Numbered from the stretch's first letter, positions 54,316 to 63,027 are shown. The stretch: DNA of 64,000 bases from Pedobacter polysacchareus (GCF_019802255.1 NZ_JAHYSS010000001.1:767333-831332); one strand, 5' to 3'. The notes: generated from the letters alone by a model not told the origin. Numbers and translations: made by a program.

Positions 54316-54846
54316 ATGACAAAAAATGAATTTAACCTCCAACTAAACGACCATTCGGTTTCTTTGCAGTCATTCGCTTTAAATTTTACCAAAGATATTG
54401 AGGATGCAAATGACTTAGTACAGGACACTATGTTGAAAGCTGTAACTTACTACAGCAAATTTAAAGAAGGTACCAATTTAAAAGGATGGTTATTCACCAT
54501 CATGAAAAACACCTTCATCAATAATTACAGACGACTGGTGAAAACCAACGCTTTAATTACCAAATCTGACGATATTTCTTCTGCTAATCTGCACTATAGT
54601 GCTTCTAAAAATACGAGCGACAGCAAGTTCATCATAGGCGACATCAATAAAGCTTTAGCTACGCTTCAGCCAGAATATTATGTTCCATTTATCAAATACT
54701 TTGAAGGGTATAAATACCATGAGATTGCGGAGATTTTAGATATTCCAATTGGAACTGTAAAAACCAGAATCCATGTAGCCCGCCAGATCCTTAAAAAATA
54801 TCTGAAGACTTATTCAAAAGAAATCCTGGGAGCAGAAATCATGTAA
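54316..54846 (+). CDS. RNA polymerase sigma factor (sigma-70/ECF family)
   Basis: The 176-residue sigma factor has region 2 (LNFTKDIEDANDLVQDTMLK, then GWLFTIMKNTFINNYRR) and region 4 (EGYKYHEIAEILDIPIGTVK, TRIHVARQILKKYLK). No anti-sigma gene is adjacent. In related bacteria sigma factors of this kind often stand near carotenoid genes; here a lycopene cyclase gene follows 118 bp later, but a terminator lies between, so they are separate transcription units. A light or envelope-stress role is inference. Confidence 0.9.
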   Translation: MTKNEFNLQLNDHSVSLQSFALNFTKDIEDANDLVQDTMLKAVTYYSKFKEGTNLKGWLFTIMKNTFINNYRRLVKTNALITKSDDISSANLHYSASKNTSDSKFIIGDINKALATLQPEYYVPFIKYFEGYKYHEIAEILDIPIGTVKTRIHVARQILKKYLKTYSKEILGAEIM

Positions 54847-54865
54847 TCCTGATAGAAAATCATAT

Positions 54866-54901
54866 AAAGTGCCTTAATGTAATGTTGAGGCACTTTTTTT
54901 T
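54866..54901 (+). terminator. Terminator after the sigma factor gene
   Basis: A 12-bp stem with one G-U pair (54866-54877 with 54885-54896), a seven-base loop and a run of eight T. Confidence 0.85.
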
Positions 54902-54964
54902 GCTCAAAAAAGAAAATTGCTAAACGGGGTCAAAATCATATTTTTGGGCTAAACTAAATGATCA

Positions 54965-55636
54965 ATGAACCTTACTTACCTGCTGTTGGCATTGGGTATG
55001 CTGCTGATTCCCATCCTGCTGCTCTTCGTTAAAAAAACAAGCCTCAACCAAACCATAAAATTTGCCATTCCTGCGGTGGTGATCACTGGATTGCTTTTTT
55101 CCTTTTTCGCTACATTGTTTGTGATTTTCGGTGCATGGGTGTTTAATCCTACGTATTTATCAGGCATTTCTATTTGGTTGATCCCAGTAGAAGAAACGCT
55201 CTTTTATATGACGAGCTGCCTGGCAGGAATTGCCATCTATCAGGGATTAAATGTGTTTTTTCCAGAAAATTCCCTGGATAAATTTAGCCTTTCAATGAGT
55301 AACCTGATGCTAGGAATTTGTATCGCTATGCTCTTTTTTGCGCACCTGAAATGGTATAGTACAGTGACCTTTGGCTTTCTTTTTATATTGATCCTTTACA
55401 TAGAATACGTCAATAAATTGCGGTTTAGTTATCGGTTTTACCGGGCCTATCTATTAAGTTTAGTGGTATTTTATATCGCTTATGGCGTAATTTCCCTGCT
55501 TCCGCTGATCTCCTATAAGGATACGCTTGATTTACGAATTGGCTATATCCCTTTTGAAAGTCATTTTTACTTTATGGGTATGCTGCTATTGAGTGTTTAT
55601 TTATTTGAATGGTTTAAAAGCAGGGCTAAAGGCTAA
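54965..55636 (+). CDS. Lycopene cyclase domain-containing membrane protein (CrtYcd-like fusion)
   Basis: The 223-residue polytopic protein contains two related halves of the heterodimeric CrtYc/CrtYd type lycopene cyclase fused in one chain. The first half ends with GISIWLIPVEETLFYM (Glu76-Glu77), the second with RIGYIPFESHFYFMGM (Glu198). Such enzymes form beta-ionone rings on lycopene. The second half has FES where PIED-like acidic pairs are usual, so activity is uncertain. No phytoene synthase or desaturase gene is in the window. Its stop overlaps the next start (TAATG). Confidence 0.8.
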   Translation: MNLTYLLLALGMLLIPILLLFVKKTSLNQTIKFAIPAVVITGLLFSFFATLFVIFGAWVFNPTYLSGISIWLIPVEETLFYMTSCLAGIAIYQGLNVFFPENSLDKFSLSMSNLMLGICIAMLFFAHLKWYSTVTFGFLFILILYIEYVNKLRFSYRFYRAYLLSLVVFYIAYGVISLLPLISYKDTLDLRIGYIPFESHFYFMGMLLLSVYLFEWFKSRAKG

Positions 55637-55872
55637 TGGAATTACCACTGTACAGTAAACAGCAATTGGCTTTACGCAATGGACAGGATAAACCGGAGAT
55701 CTGGGTGGCTTATCAAGGAGTCATTTATGAGGTAACGGAGAGTCGGCTATGGCGAAACGGAAAGCACTATGAACATTGGGCAGGGCAGGACCTCACGGCC
55801 GAACTCGCCGATGCGCCGCATACCGAAACTGTCTTTGAAAAATTCAAAGCAGTAGGGAAATTGAAAGTATAA
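55636..55872 (+). CDS. Cytochrome b5-like heme-binding protein
   Basis: The 78-residue single-domain protein resembles the bacterial cytochrome b5-like heme/steroid-binding family: IWVAYQGVIYEVTESRLWRN, then GKHYEHWAGQDLTAELADAP with the axial histidine candidates His47 and His62 (the latter in APHTETVFEKF). It has no signal peptide or membrane anchor. Its start overlaps the lycopene cyclase stop by one base, so the two are translationally coupled. An electron-transfer role for a carotenoid-modifying oxygenase is conceivable but unsupported here. Confidence 0.8.
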   Translation: MELPLYSKQQLALRNGQDKPEIWVAYQGVIYEVTESRLWRNGKHYEHWAGQDLTAELADAPHTETVFEKFKAVGKLKV

Positions 55873-55904
55873 AAAAGGAGTGCTGAAAATCAGCACTCCT
55901 TTTT
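55872..55904. terminator. Bidirectional terminator after the cytochrome b5-like gene
   Basis: A 15-bp perfect stem (55872-55886 with 55890-55904) with loop AAA, beginning in the stop codon. A and T runs on the two sides serve both converging genes. Confidence 0.85.
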
Positions 55905-55963
55905 ATTTTAACCTGCAAGCACTCCATTTAAGGTAATACAGCAGGCTTATTATAGGTTTTCAA

Positions 55964-56884
55964 TTAAGCTTCAATCGTAAATGAACTTAGTCTCACAAAT
56001 TCCTGAATACGGGCTGCAACTTCTTCATCCGTTAAGTTTAAGATTTTTTCTGTTCCGAATTTCTCTACACAGAAAGAAGCCAAAGCAGAACCATAGATGA
56101 TGGCATTTTTCATGTTGTTGAAGTTTACCGTTCCTACTTTTGCCAGATAGCCAATAAAACCACCTGCGAAAGTATCACCAGCTCCTGTTGGATCAAATAC
56201 TTCTGCTAATGGCAATGCCGGTGCAGAGAATATTTTGTCTTCACTGAACAACAATGCACCATGCTCACCCTTTTTGATGATCAGGTACTTTGGACCCATT
56301 GCTAAGATTTTCTTAGCCGCTTTCACCAATGAGTATTCTCCTGACAATTGACGGGCTTCTTCATCATTAATGGTCAATACATCTACCAATTTGATGGTTT
56401 CTAAAAGATCATCCATCATGATGTCCATCCAGAAGTTCATCGTGTCCAAAACAATCAGCTTCGGTCTGTTTTTTAATCTTTCTATAACCGTACGCTGGAT
56501 CACTGGTGTTAGGTTACCTAACATCAGGTACTCACAATCCTGGTAATTCTCTGGAATGATCGGATCGAAATCTGCTAAAACATTTAGTTCAGTGACTAAA
56601 GTGTCTCTGCTGTTCATGTCATTGTGGTATTTTCCTGACCAGAAGAAAGATTTTTCTCCTTCTTTTATTTGTAGTCCTTCGGTATCAATTCCGTGTGTAT
56701 TAAATGTATCAATGTCTTCCTTATGGAAGTCATCACCAACAACAGCGACGATTTTCACCTTATCATAAAAGTAAGATGCAGCTAAACTTGCGTAAGTAGC
56801 GGCTCCACCGACTATCTTATCTGTTTTTCCGAAGGGAGTTTCAATAGCATCAAATGCCACAGTCCCTATGATTATCAGGCTCAT
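55964..56884 (-). CDS. PfkB family carbohydrate/nucleoside kinase
   Basis: The 306-residue ribokinase-fold kinase has the N-terminal glycine region FGKTDKIVGGAATYASLAAS and the C-terminal signature EVFDPTGAGDTFAGGFIGYL, whose DPTGAGD aspartate is the catalytic base. It phosphorylates a sugar or nucleoside using ATP; substrate cannot be told, though the short N-terminus and lid fit the adenosine kinase-like branch. It is monocistronic, upstream region facing the tRNA gene. Confidence 0.88.
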   Translation of the reverse strand: MSLIIIGTVAFDAIETPFGKTDKIVGGAATYASLAASYFYDKVKIVAVVGDDFHKEDIDTFNTHGIDTEGLQIKEGEKSFFWSGKYHNDMNSRDTLVTELNVLADFDPIIPENYQDCEYLMLGNLTPVIQRTVIERLKNRPKLIVLDTMNFWMDIMMDDLLETIKLVDVLTINDEEARQLSGEYSLVKAAKKILAMGPKYLIIKKGEHGALLFSEDKIFSAPALPLAEVFDPTGAGDTFAGGFIGYLAKVGTVNFNNMKNAIIYGSALASFCVEKFGTEKILNLTDEEVAARIQEFVRLSSFTIEA

Positions 56885-57028
56885 AGATATTTTCTTAAAA
56901 TTATTTTAAAATATTTCGTTACAAATATTGCATAAATAAATTAAAACCCCTAATATTGCATTCCCAAAACGAACGAAACTTAATGTTGTTTAAGACTTCA
57001 AAAAGCCGTTTATCTTGGTAGCCAATAC

Positions 57029-57102
57029 TCCTTCTTAGCTCAGCTGGTTAGAGCATCTGACTGTTAATCAGAGGGTCGCTGGTTCGAGCCCAGCAGAGGG
57101 AG
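57029..57102 (+). tRNA. tRNA-Asn (GTT)
   Basis: A full cloverleaf: acceptor stem 57029-57035 with 57095-57101 (one G-U pair), D arm GCTCAGCTGGTTAGAGC, anticodon stem-loop 57056-57072 with GTT at 57063-57065, variable loop, and T arm GCTGGTTCGAGCCCAGC. The discriminator base is G, as expected for Asn. CCA is not encoded. Confidence 0.95.
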
Positions 57103-57111
57103 CAAAATTTG

Positions 57112-57141
57112 AAGAGGGTGTCCAAAAAGGCACCCTCTTTT
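57112..57141 (+). terminator. Terminator after tRNA-Asn
   Basis: A 9-bp stem (57112-57120 with 57131-57139), extended inward by two C-G pairs after a bulge, followed by T residues. Confidence 0.7.
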
Positions 57142-57176
57142 AGTTTTCACATTAATTGATTAAATTAATGGTGCTT

Positions 57177-57391
57177 ATGAAAACCAGATCAGATGTACAT
57201 TTTAAGACCTTAACCTCCCAGCAGGTTGTGCTTTTCCTTCAAGTATTGGGGATAAAATTCCAGAGAACCATCCTATCCGTATAGTAAATCAGGTTGTTAA
57301 CTCATTAAACATAGATGTATTCTTTCGGGTTATAAAGGAGGTGGCACCAGCAGTTTTCATCCCAGAATGCTGATTTGCATCTACTTATTAA
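57177..57391 (+). pseudogene. IS1182-like transposase, N-terminal fragment
   Basis: Reading across two frame changes, this stretch gives VHFKTLTSQQVVL, then SIGDKIPENHPIRIVNQVV with NSLNIDVFF, then GYKGGGTSSFHPRMLICIYL. This is the N-terminus of IS1182/DUF772-type transposases. One frame change is near 57240 and another near 57325. The fragment stops at the start of the next gene and has no catalytic DDE part. It sits beside a tRNA gene, a common landing area for insertions. Confidence 0.75.
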
Positions 57392-57394
57392 AAT

Positions 57395-58042
57395 ATGAAA
57401 TACAGACTCCTCCTTTTTATCGCTTTCCTATCCTTCCAGATTTCTGCATTTGGACAAACTAAAAAAGTTCAGCCGCTGCATCAGTTGATGCAGGTAAACG
57501 CAGATTCTACTTTGGTGCTAGAGTTTACCAATAGCTGGTTCCATTTTCCGGCCTACTATCTGCTCAGCAAAAAAGACAATATCATCAGCTGTTACACCTA
57601 TGAATTAACTGAAAAACCCGGTGCTTTCGGGCCTACACCAGCAAAGATTTCTGAGGCGATGTTTAAGCTTCAAATGAAAATACTTTCCGAACCAATGGAT
57701 ATCAATAATTTTTTCAGGAGTTATCTGGGAAAACTTGAAGAACGCAAACAGTTTTGGAATGAGGTTTCTGCGCTTCGTCCATGGCAATTGAAAGATGATG
57801 CGATGGAGGGTGATCGTTGTCCGGCGGCCCCTCATACCAGTGCTGAACGGGCTGCACCAGTGGTTTATGATGGAGGCGGGATACAGCTCTATTTGATCAC
57901 AAAATCGGAAATTAAAATGCTTGACTTTGATGCGCCTCAATTTTATGAGGAAAATTGTCCGGGGAGGCCAGGCAGAATTGCGATCAACAAAATCGCCTCT
58001 TTGTTTAAAGGTCATTTCTTACCTGAAAAAACTAAACGCTGA
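57395..58042 (+). CDS. Secreted protein of unknown function
   Basis: The 215-residue protein has a signal peptide (MKYRLLLFIAFLSFQISAFG, then Q). The mature part includes LVLEFTNSWFHFPAYYLLSK at the front, a central helical stretch (KLEERKQFWNEVSALRP) and two conserved-looking cysteines (GDRCPAAP and EENCPGRPGR). I do not recognise the family. Its start lies right at the end of an IS1182-like fragment, so its native upstream region may have been replaced. The kinase/regulator operon follows 116 bp later on the same strand. Confidence 0.6.
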   Translation: MKYRLLLFIAFLSFQISAFGQTKKVQPLHQLMQVNADSTLVLEFTNSWFHFPAYYLLSKKDNIISCYTYELTEKPGAFGPTPAKISEAMFKLQMKILSEPMDINNFFRSYLGKLEERKQFWNEVSALRPWQLKDDAMEGDRCPAAPHTSAERAAPVVYDGGGIQLYLITKSEIKMLDFDAPQFYEENCPGRPGRIAINKIASLFKGHFLPEKTKR

Positions 58043-58158
58043 TGATTTGAGCTATCCTGAGCAGCTTTCTCTGCGCTCATCCCCAAAATCACGACGGTTC
58101 TGTACTTTATCTTTTTTATTGTGATTAATTCCGTTGATTTGTTTTCAAATAGCGGATT

Positions 58159-59214
58159 TTGAAAACTAAACCTTTATCACTTTATTGGAAATGTCAGCTG
58201 ATCGGATGGACCATCGCTTCTTTGTATTGGATGCTGCAAGGACTGCTGACCGGTGGTTTTCGTCTGGACCTGGCCTTGCTGCAATTGATTACAGATGTGT
58301 TAATCTATGTATTGATCACACATTTGTATCGGAATTTCTCCCGCAACCAGCATTGGCAGGATTTACCCTTACGCAGCTTGTTTAAAAGAATTCTGCCCGG
58401 CATAGTGGTGATGGGCATTATTTATACCATCGTTACGGTACTTAAACTCTATGGCATTCGACTACTTTTTTCTTTAAATTTTCCACAGTCTTTAACGGAT
58501 TTTTTCAAGGAAAATGGGCTAGGGATCTTTATGGCCGGCATCCGTTTAATGGCCATCTGGCTATTGGCGTATCACCTCTATCATTATGCGAAAAGAGAAC
58601 TTCGTCTGGCAAATCAAAATGCAAAATTGGAATTGAATTTTAAACAGGCGCAGTTAGACAACCTTTACATGCAGCTCAATCCGCATTTCTTATTCAACGC
58701 CTTGAATACCATTAAATCGCTTAGCCATAGCAATCCAACAGCCGCAGGGCGAGGGGTGGATTTGCTGAGTGAGCTTTTACGGGCAGGACTTTATCGTGGC
58801 AATGCCATGTTAATGCCTTTGGAAGAGGAGCTTGCGTTGGTAAAGGATTATCTGGAGCTGGAAAAAATGCGAATGGGAGAACGATTGACGTTTAAAATAG
58901 AAAGTGATGCTTCATTTTCCAGTATTCCAGTACCGAGAATGAGTATTCAAGGACTGGTAGAGAACGCAGTGAAACACGGAATTGCTGTGAAGAAAGAAGG
59001 TGGATTTATCCATGTCCTCCTAAGCCGTAAATCTGAGCAGCTCTGTATTGAAGTAACCAGCCCGGGCAAATTGTCCAGGGATCATGATAAAGCTGGAATC
59101 GGTCTTACCAATCTGGAAGAAAGGCTCCAGATCATTTATACTGGCAATGCACAGTTCGAAATTTATGAAAATGAAGAGGGCGTATGTGCGGTAATTAAAA
59201 TTCCTTTGCGATGA
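58159..59214 (+). CDS. LytS/YehU-type sensor histidine kinase
   Basis: The 351-residue kinase has four predicted N-terminal membrane helices (to about residue 142), a linker helix and the His_kinase domain with phosphoacceptor His176 in MQLNPHFLFNALNTIKSL, N box VENAVKHGI and a glycine box AGIGLTNLEERL. The start is a TTG at 58159, chosen because it precedes the conserved first hydrophobic segment; no suitable ATG lies upstream in frame. It overlaps the response regulator gene as ATGA, forming a tight two-component pair. Confidence 0.9.
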   Translation: MKTKPLSLYWKCQLIGWTIASLYWMLQGLLTGGFRLDLALLQLITDVLIYVLITHLYRNFSRNQHWQDLPLRSLFKRILPGIVVMGIIYTIVTVLKLYGIRLLFSLNFPQSLTDFFKENGLGIFMAGIRLMAIWLLAYHLYHYAKRELRLANQNAKLELNFKQAQLDNLYMQLNPHFLFNALNTIKSLSHSNPTAAGRGVDLLSELLRAGLYRGNAMLMPLEEELALVKDYLELEKMRMGERLTFKIESDASFSSIPVPRMSIQGLVENAVKHGIAVKKEGGFIHVLLSRKSEQLCIEVTSPGKLSRDHDKAGIGLTNLEERLQIIYTGNAQFEIYENEEGVCAVIKIPLR

Positions 59215-59900
59215 AAATTATCAGGACATTAATTATCGATGATGAGCCAGGGGCGAGGATGGAGCTCATAAGGATGCTCAAGGCGTATCCCCAGGTCAGA
59301 GTTTTAGCAGAAGCCTCAAATGCAGATGAGGCGCAAGAATTGATTGGACTTTTGAAACCAGACCTGATATTTCTGGACATTCAGATGCCAGGCCGTTCGG
59401 GTTTTGAGCTATTGGAAGATCTTGACTGCTTACCGATCGTAATATTCGTTACGGCGTATGATGAGTATGCTTTGAAAGCTTTTGAGGTAGCTGCGCTGGA
59501 CTATTTGATGAAGCCGGTCAGGGAGGAGCGTTTCGCTAAAGCCATGAATCAGTTACTTGAACGGATTGCAGTTAAGGAGGAAGCTTCGGTTTTTGTGAAA
59601 AATAAAGACCGGCATCACCTGATCAAATGGAGTACAGTATACCTGATTGAGTCTTTAGATAACTACGCGAGGCTGTATTTTGGGGAAGAGCAGGTATTGC
59701 TGAAAACTTCCCTCAACCAATTGGAGGAAAAACTGGACAAACACACGTTTTTCAGGGCCAATCGTAGTCAGCTGATTAATTTGAATCATATTAAAACCAT
59801 TATTAGGCAAGCCAATGGGATGTTAGTCACGATGAGCACTGGTGAAGCAGTGCGTATCTCAGAACGGCAGGCCGTTAAATTCAGGAATTTAAATCAATAA
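59211..59900 (+). CDS. LytTR-type response regulator
   Basis: The 229-residue regulator has a receiver domain (LIIDDEPGARMELIRMLKAY, phosphoacceptor Asp56 in LIFLDIQMPGRSG, VIFVTAYDEYALKAF) and a LytTR DNA-binding domain (about 130-228; TVYLIESLDNYARLYFG, TFFRANRSQLINLNHIKTI). It is the cognate partner of the kinase upstream. The next gene, a CocE-type hydrolase 15 bp downstream, is a probable member of the same operon and maybe a target. Confidence 0.93.
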   Translation: MKIIRTLIIDDEPGARMELIRMLKAYPQVRVLAEASNADEAQELIGLLKPDLIFLDIQMPGRSGFELLEDLDCLPIVIFVTAYDEYALKAFEVAALDYLMKPVREERFAKAMNQLLERIAVKEEASVFVKNKDRHHLIKWSTVYLIESLDNYARLYFGEEQVLLKTSLNQLEEKLDKHTFFRANRSQLINLNHIKTIIRQANGMLVTMSTGEAVRISERQAVKFRNLNQ

Positions 59901-59915
59901 TAACATCTGATCATC

Positions 59916-61658
59916 ATGAAAAAGAACAGAAAAACATTCGGTATGGCCATGCTATGCCTTTTATTTAGTCATTTAAGCTATGGCCAAGCGCTGACTTTAC
60001 CCGATGCGTTAAATTATAACATCGCAGATAGTGTGCTGATCAAAGCGCCTAATGGCATTACTTTATCCGCTGTAGTGGTCCGGAAAAAGGGAGCGCCAAT
60101 GCAGCAGCCAACCGCATTAATGTATTTTATTTATTCAGATACTAAAAGAAGTCTGATGGAGGCTAAATGCGCTGCAGACCATGGTTATGTCGGAATTGTG
60201 GCGGATGCGAGGGGCAAGCGGCTCAGTCCGGATGATCCTGTGCCTTATGAACATGAGGCGAAAGATGTGAATTTGGTGATCGATTGGATCGTGCAGCAGC
60301 CCTGGAGTGATGGAAGAGTAGCGATGTATGGAGGAAGTTATTCTGGCTTTGCACAATGGGCGGCAGCGAAATACCTGCACCCTGCATTGAAAACTATTGT
60401 GCCTTATGTGGCTGCCATTCCTGGATTAGGCCTTCCTATGGAAAACAATATCTTTTTATTGGCCAATTACCAATGGCCGTTTTATGTGACCAATAATAAA
60501 TATACAGACAATGCCGTCAATAATGATGGGGCGCGCTGGCGAGCTATGCGCATGAAATGGTGGGAAAGTGGTGTGGCCTATAACAAGGTAGACAGTCTGG
60601 ATGGTCCCCCGAATCCCTGGCTGCAGAAATGGTTGTCACATCCGGATTATGATACTTACTGGCAATCCATGGTTCCTTTTAAACAGGACTATGCGAAAAT
60701 TAATATCCCTGTTCTGACGATTACCGGCTATTATGATGATGGACAGGTGTCGGCATTGGAATATTTGAGGGAGCATTATAAATACCGTCCCAATGCAGAA
60801 CATTACCTGATTATTGGCCCTTACGACCATTTTGGGGCGCAAAAAGGAGGTGTTTCAGATTTAAGAGGTTATCAGGTGGATGAGCGCGCATTGATCAATA
60901 CCCGGGAGATTACTTTTCAATGGATGGACTATATTCTGAAAGGCGGGAAGAAGCCGGAACTGCTCCAGGACAAGATCAACTTTGAAGTGATGGGCGCCAA
61001 TACCTGGCGTCATGTGCCATCTCTGGATCAAATGGAAGCTTCTAAAATCCGCTTTTATCTGGACAAAACCGGAGAAGAATATCGACTTTCCCCGCTGAAA
61101 CCTGTTCAAGGCAATTTTACGAATCAAACTGTCGATATGGCGGATAGAACCACCATGAACAACGATTATTACCCCGATCCGATTGTCAAAAATGAAATCG
61201 ACAGAAGTAACGGTCTGTTCTTTTTGAGCAAGCCATTTGATACTGCTGTTTCTGTAAGTGGTTCATTGGAAGGGGAACTAAAGGCGATCATCAATAAAAA
61301 AGACATGGATGTTGGCCTGACTTTATATGAGCTGACACCAGATGGGCAGTATTTTCAGCTTTCCTATTTTTTAGGCAGGGCAAGTTATGCCCATGACAGC
61401 AGCAAACGAAAACTATTGCGTCCTGGAAAGGAAGAAACTATTCCTTTTTACCGCTCCAGGGTATTCAGCAGACAGCTTAAAAAGGGAAGCCGTTTGTTAT
61501 TGATGCTCAATATTGACAAAAATCCTTTTGCAGAGATCAACTATGGAACGGGAAAGCAGGTTAGCAGAGAAACGATGAAAGATGCGGGGGAGCCTTTAAA
61601 AATTAAGTGGTCCACACAAAGCTATATAGATCTTGGCCTCTCCAGCGCTGAGCAGTAA
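59916..61658 (+). CDS. CocE/NonD family hydrolase (second in window)
   Basis: The 580-residue secreted alpha/beta hydrolase has a signal peptide (MAMLCLLFSHLSYGQ) and the nucleophile Ser141 in AMYGGSYSGFAQWAA. The ADARGKRLSPDD block and a C-terminal jelly-roll domain (about 370-575) place it in the CocE/X-Pro dipeptidyl-peptidase superfamily. It differs clearly from the one at 42348, so it is not a recent duplicate. It follows the two-component pair by 15 bp, an unusual operon that suggests regulated production of the hydrolase. Substrate unknown. Confidence 0.88.
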   Translation: MKKNRKTFGMAMLCLLFSHLSYGQALTLPDALNYNIADSVLIKAPNGITLSAVVVRKKGAPMQQPTALMYFIYSDTKRSLMEAKCAADHGYVGIVADARGKRLSPDDPVPYEHEAKDVNLVIDWIVQQPWSDGRVAMYGGSYSGFAQWAAAKYLHPALKTIVPYVAAIPGLGLPMENNIFLLANYQWPFYVTNNKYTDNAVNNDGARWRAMRMKWWESGVAYNKVDSLDGPPNPWLQKWLSHPDYDTYWQSMVPFKQDYAKINIPVLTITGYYDDGQVSALEYLREHYKYRPNAEHYLIIGPYDHFGAQKGGVSDLRGYQVDERALINTREITFQWMDYILKGGKKPELLQDKINFEVMGANTWRHVPSLDQMEASKIRFYLDKTGEEYRLSPLKPVQGNFTNQTVDMADRTTMNNDYYPDPIVKNEIDRSNGLFFLSKPFDTAVSVSGSLEGELKAIINKKDMDVGLTLYELTPDGQYFQLSYFLGRASYAHDSSKRKLLRPGKEETIPFYRSRVFSRQLKKGSRLLLMLNIDKNPFAEINYGTGKQVSRETMKDAGEPLKIKWSTQSYIDLGLSSAEQ

Positions 61659-61735
61659 GCTTATAGACCTTTCAGGCACATTATTTGTGTTTTTCAGGGT
61701 AGTCGTCTAATTTTCAACTCATTAAATGCTTACCT

Positions 61736-62623
61736 ATGAAAAAAATACTACTACTTTTTATGCTTTCTGCTGTCAGTTTATTTGGCTATAGTCAAGAGCC
61801 AGCAGGTATAGACACCGCTAAAAGCTGGACTATCCATGGAGAGAATACTTTTTTAATTAACCAGAGTTCCTTTACCAATTGGGCAGGTGGAGGCGTTAAT
61901 GCCTTTGCTGGAAATTTGTTGTTTAACTACGATTTTAACTATAAAAAGGACAAATTGAGTTGGGATAATAAAGTGATTCTTGGATATGGCCTGAGTAAAC
62001 AGCAAGATATTGGTGTACGTAAAAACGACGATAAGATCATCCTGAATAGTTTGGTCGGCTATAAAGCGGCTAAATACTGGATGTATACTTTTTACGCCAA
62101 TTTCCAAACACAGTTTGCCAATGGTTATACGTACCCTGTTTCTGGCAGAACCTTGATTTCTGCGGCTTTTGCCCCAGCTTATTTAACTTTCGGACCTGGT
62201 TTTGCCTATAAGCGTTCTGATAATTTCAGGGTGAATATCTCTCCTGCAGCAGCTCGCATTGTAATGGTGACCAATAAAGAATTGTCTGATGCAGGTGCTT
62301 ATGGCGTAGATCCAGGTAAGAAAAGTGATTTCCAATTCGGCGCTTCACTGGATGCTTATTATAAAATCAACCTGATGGAAAATATTAGTTTTGAGAACAT
62401 TCTGAAACTATATTCGAATTACCTGGATAAACCGCAGAATGTGTATACGGACTATACTGCCAATCTTTTCCTAAAGGTGAACAAGTTTGTATCTGTAAAT
62501 GCGGGTGCACAATTTATCTATGATGATAAGACCAAGATCGCTAAAGATGATGGATCTGGAGAATCCCGCTCTGTCTTGCAAATAAAACAGATCTTTGGCG
62601 CTGGTTTAACTTACAAATTTTAA
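61736..62623 (+). CDS. DUF3078 domain-containing outer-membrane protein
   Basis: The 295-residue protein has a signal peptide (MKKILLLFMLSAVSLFGYSQ) and the DUF3078 pattern: NQSSFTNWAGGGVNAFAGNL, then alternating beta strands ending in the terminal phenylalanine (AGLTYKF), as for outer-membrane barrels. The family is restricted mainly to Bacteroidota and has no known role. It is one base upstream of the SMR exporter start and may be cotranscribed, though a functional link is not obvious. Confidence 0.88.
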   Translation: MKKILLLFMLSAVSLFGYSQEPAGIDTAKSWTIHGENTFLINQSSFTNWAGGGVNAFAGNLLFNYDFNYKKDKLSWDNKVILGYGLSKQQDIGVRKNDDKIILNSLVGYKAAKYWMYTFYANFQTQFANGYTYPVSGRTLISAAFAPAYLTFGPGFAYKRSDNFRVNISPAAARIVMVTNKELSDAGAYGVDPGKKSDFQFGASLDAYYKINLMENISFENILKLYSNYLDKPQNVYTDYTANLFLKVNKFVSVNAGAQFIYDDKTKIAKDDGSGESRSVLQIKQIFGAGLTYKF

Positions 62624-62624
62624 C

Positions 62625-62954
62625 ATGAAGTTCCTTTATCTGTTTATCGCGATTATCGCCGAAGTATTTGCTACCAGTGCCCTAAAAGCCTCTGAGCAGT
62701 TTTCTAAGCCCCTGCCTTCTATTATTGTAGTAATTGGTTATCTGGTGGCTTTTTACTTCCTCAGTTTAACCTTAAAAACTATACCTGTGGGCATTGCTTA
62801 TGCGCTATGGTCGGGCGTGGGCATTGTATTGGTTTCCGCAGCTGGGTATTTTCTGTATAAACAGACTTTGGATTTACCGGCATTGCTGGGTATTGGATTG
62901 ATCATTATCGGCGTGATTGTGATCAATGTGTTTTCAAAATCTGCCGCGCATTAG
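62625..62954 (+). CDS. SMR family multidrug exporter (EmrE-like)
   Basis: The 109-residue protein has four transmembrane helices and the family signature IIAEVFATSALKASEQF with Glu13 as the proton/substrate-coupling residue equivalent to EmrE Glu14. Further matches are GYLVAFYFLSLTLKTIPVGI and AYALWSGVGIVLVSAAGYFL. It exports cationic drugs or related compounds as a dimer. It follows the DUF3078 gene by one base and ends 33 bp before a terminator. Confidence 0.93.
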   Translation: MKFLYLFIAIIAEVFATSALKASEQFSKPLPSIIVVIGYLVAFYFLSLTLKTIPVGIAYALWSGVGIVLVSAAGYFLYKQTLDLPALLGIGLIIIGVIVINVFSKSAAH

Positions 62955-62986
62955 AAAGAACAGTAGCTCCGTTTGATATTTTCATC

Positions 62987-63027
62987 TGAATCCCAAAAGT
63001 TGAAGAAAACTTTTGGGATTCATTTTA
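62987..63027 (+). terminator. Terminator after the SMR exporter gene
   Basis: A 15-bp perfect stem (62987-63001 with 63008-63022) with loop GAAGAA, followed by four T. Confidence 0.8.

Noticed and set aside
57029..57391. Integrative element using tRNA-Asn as attachment site
   Set aside because: Only a short transposase fragment follows; there is no integrase gene and no duplicated tRNA end visible in the window.
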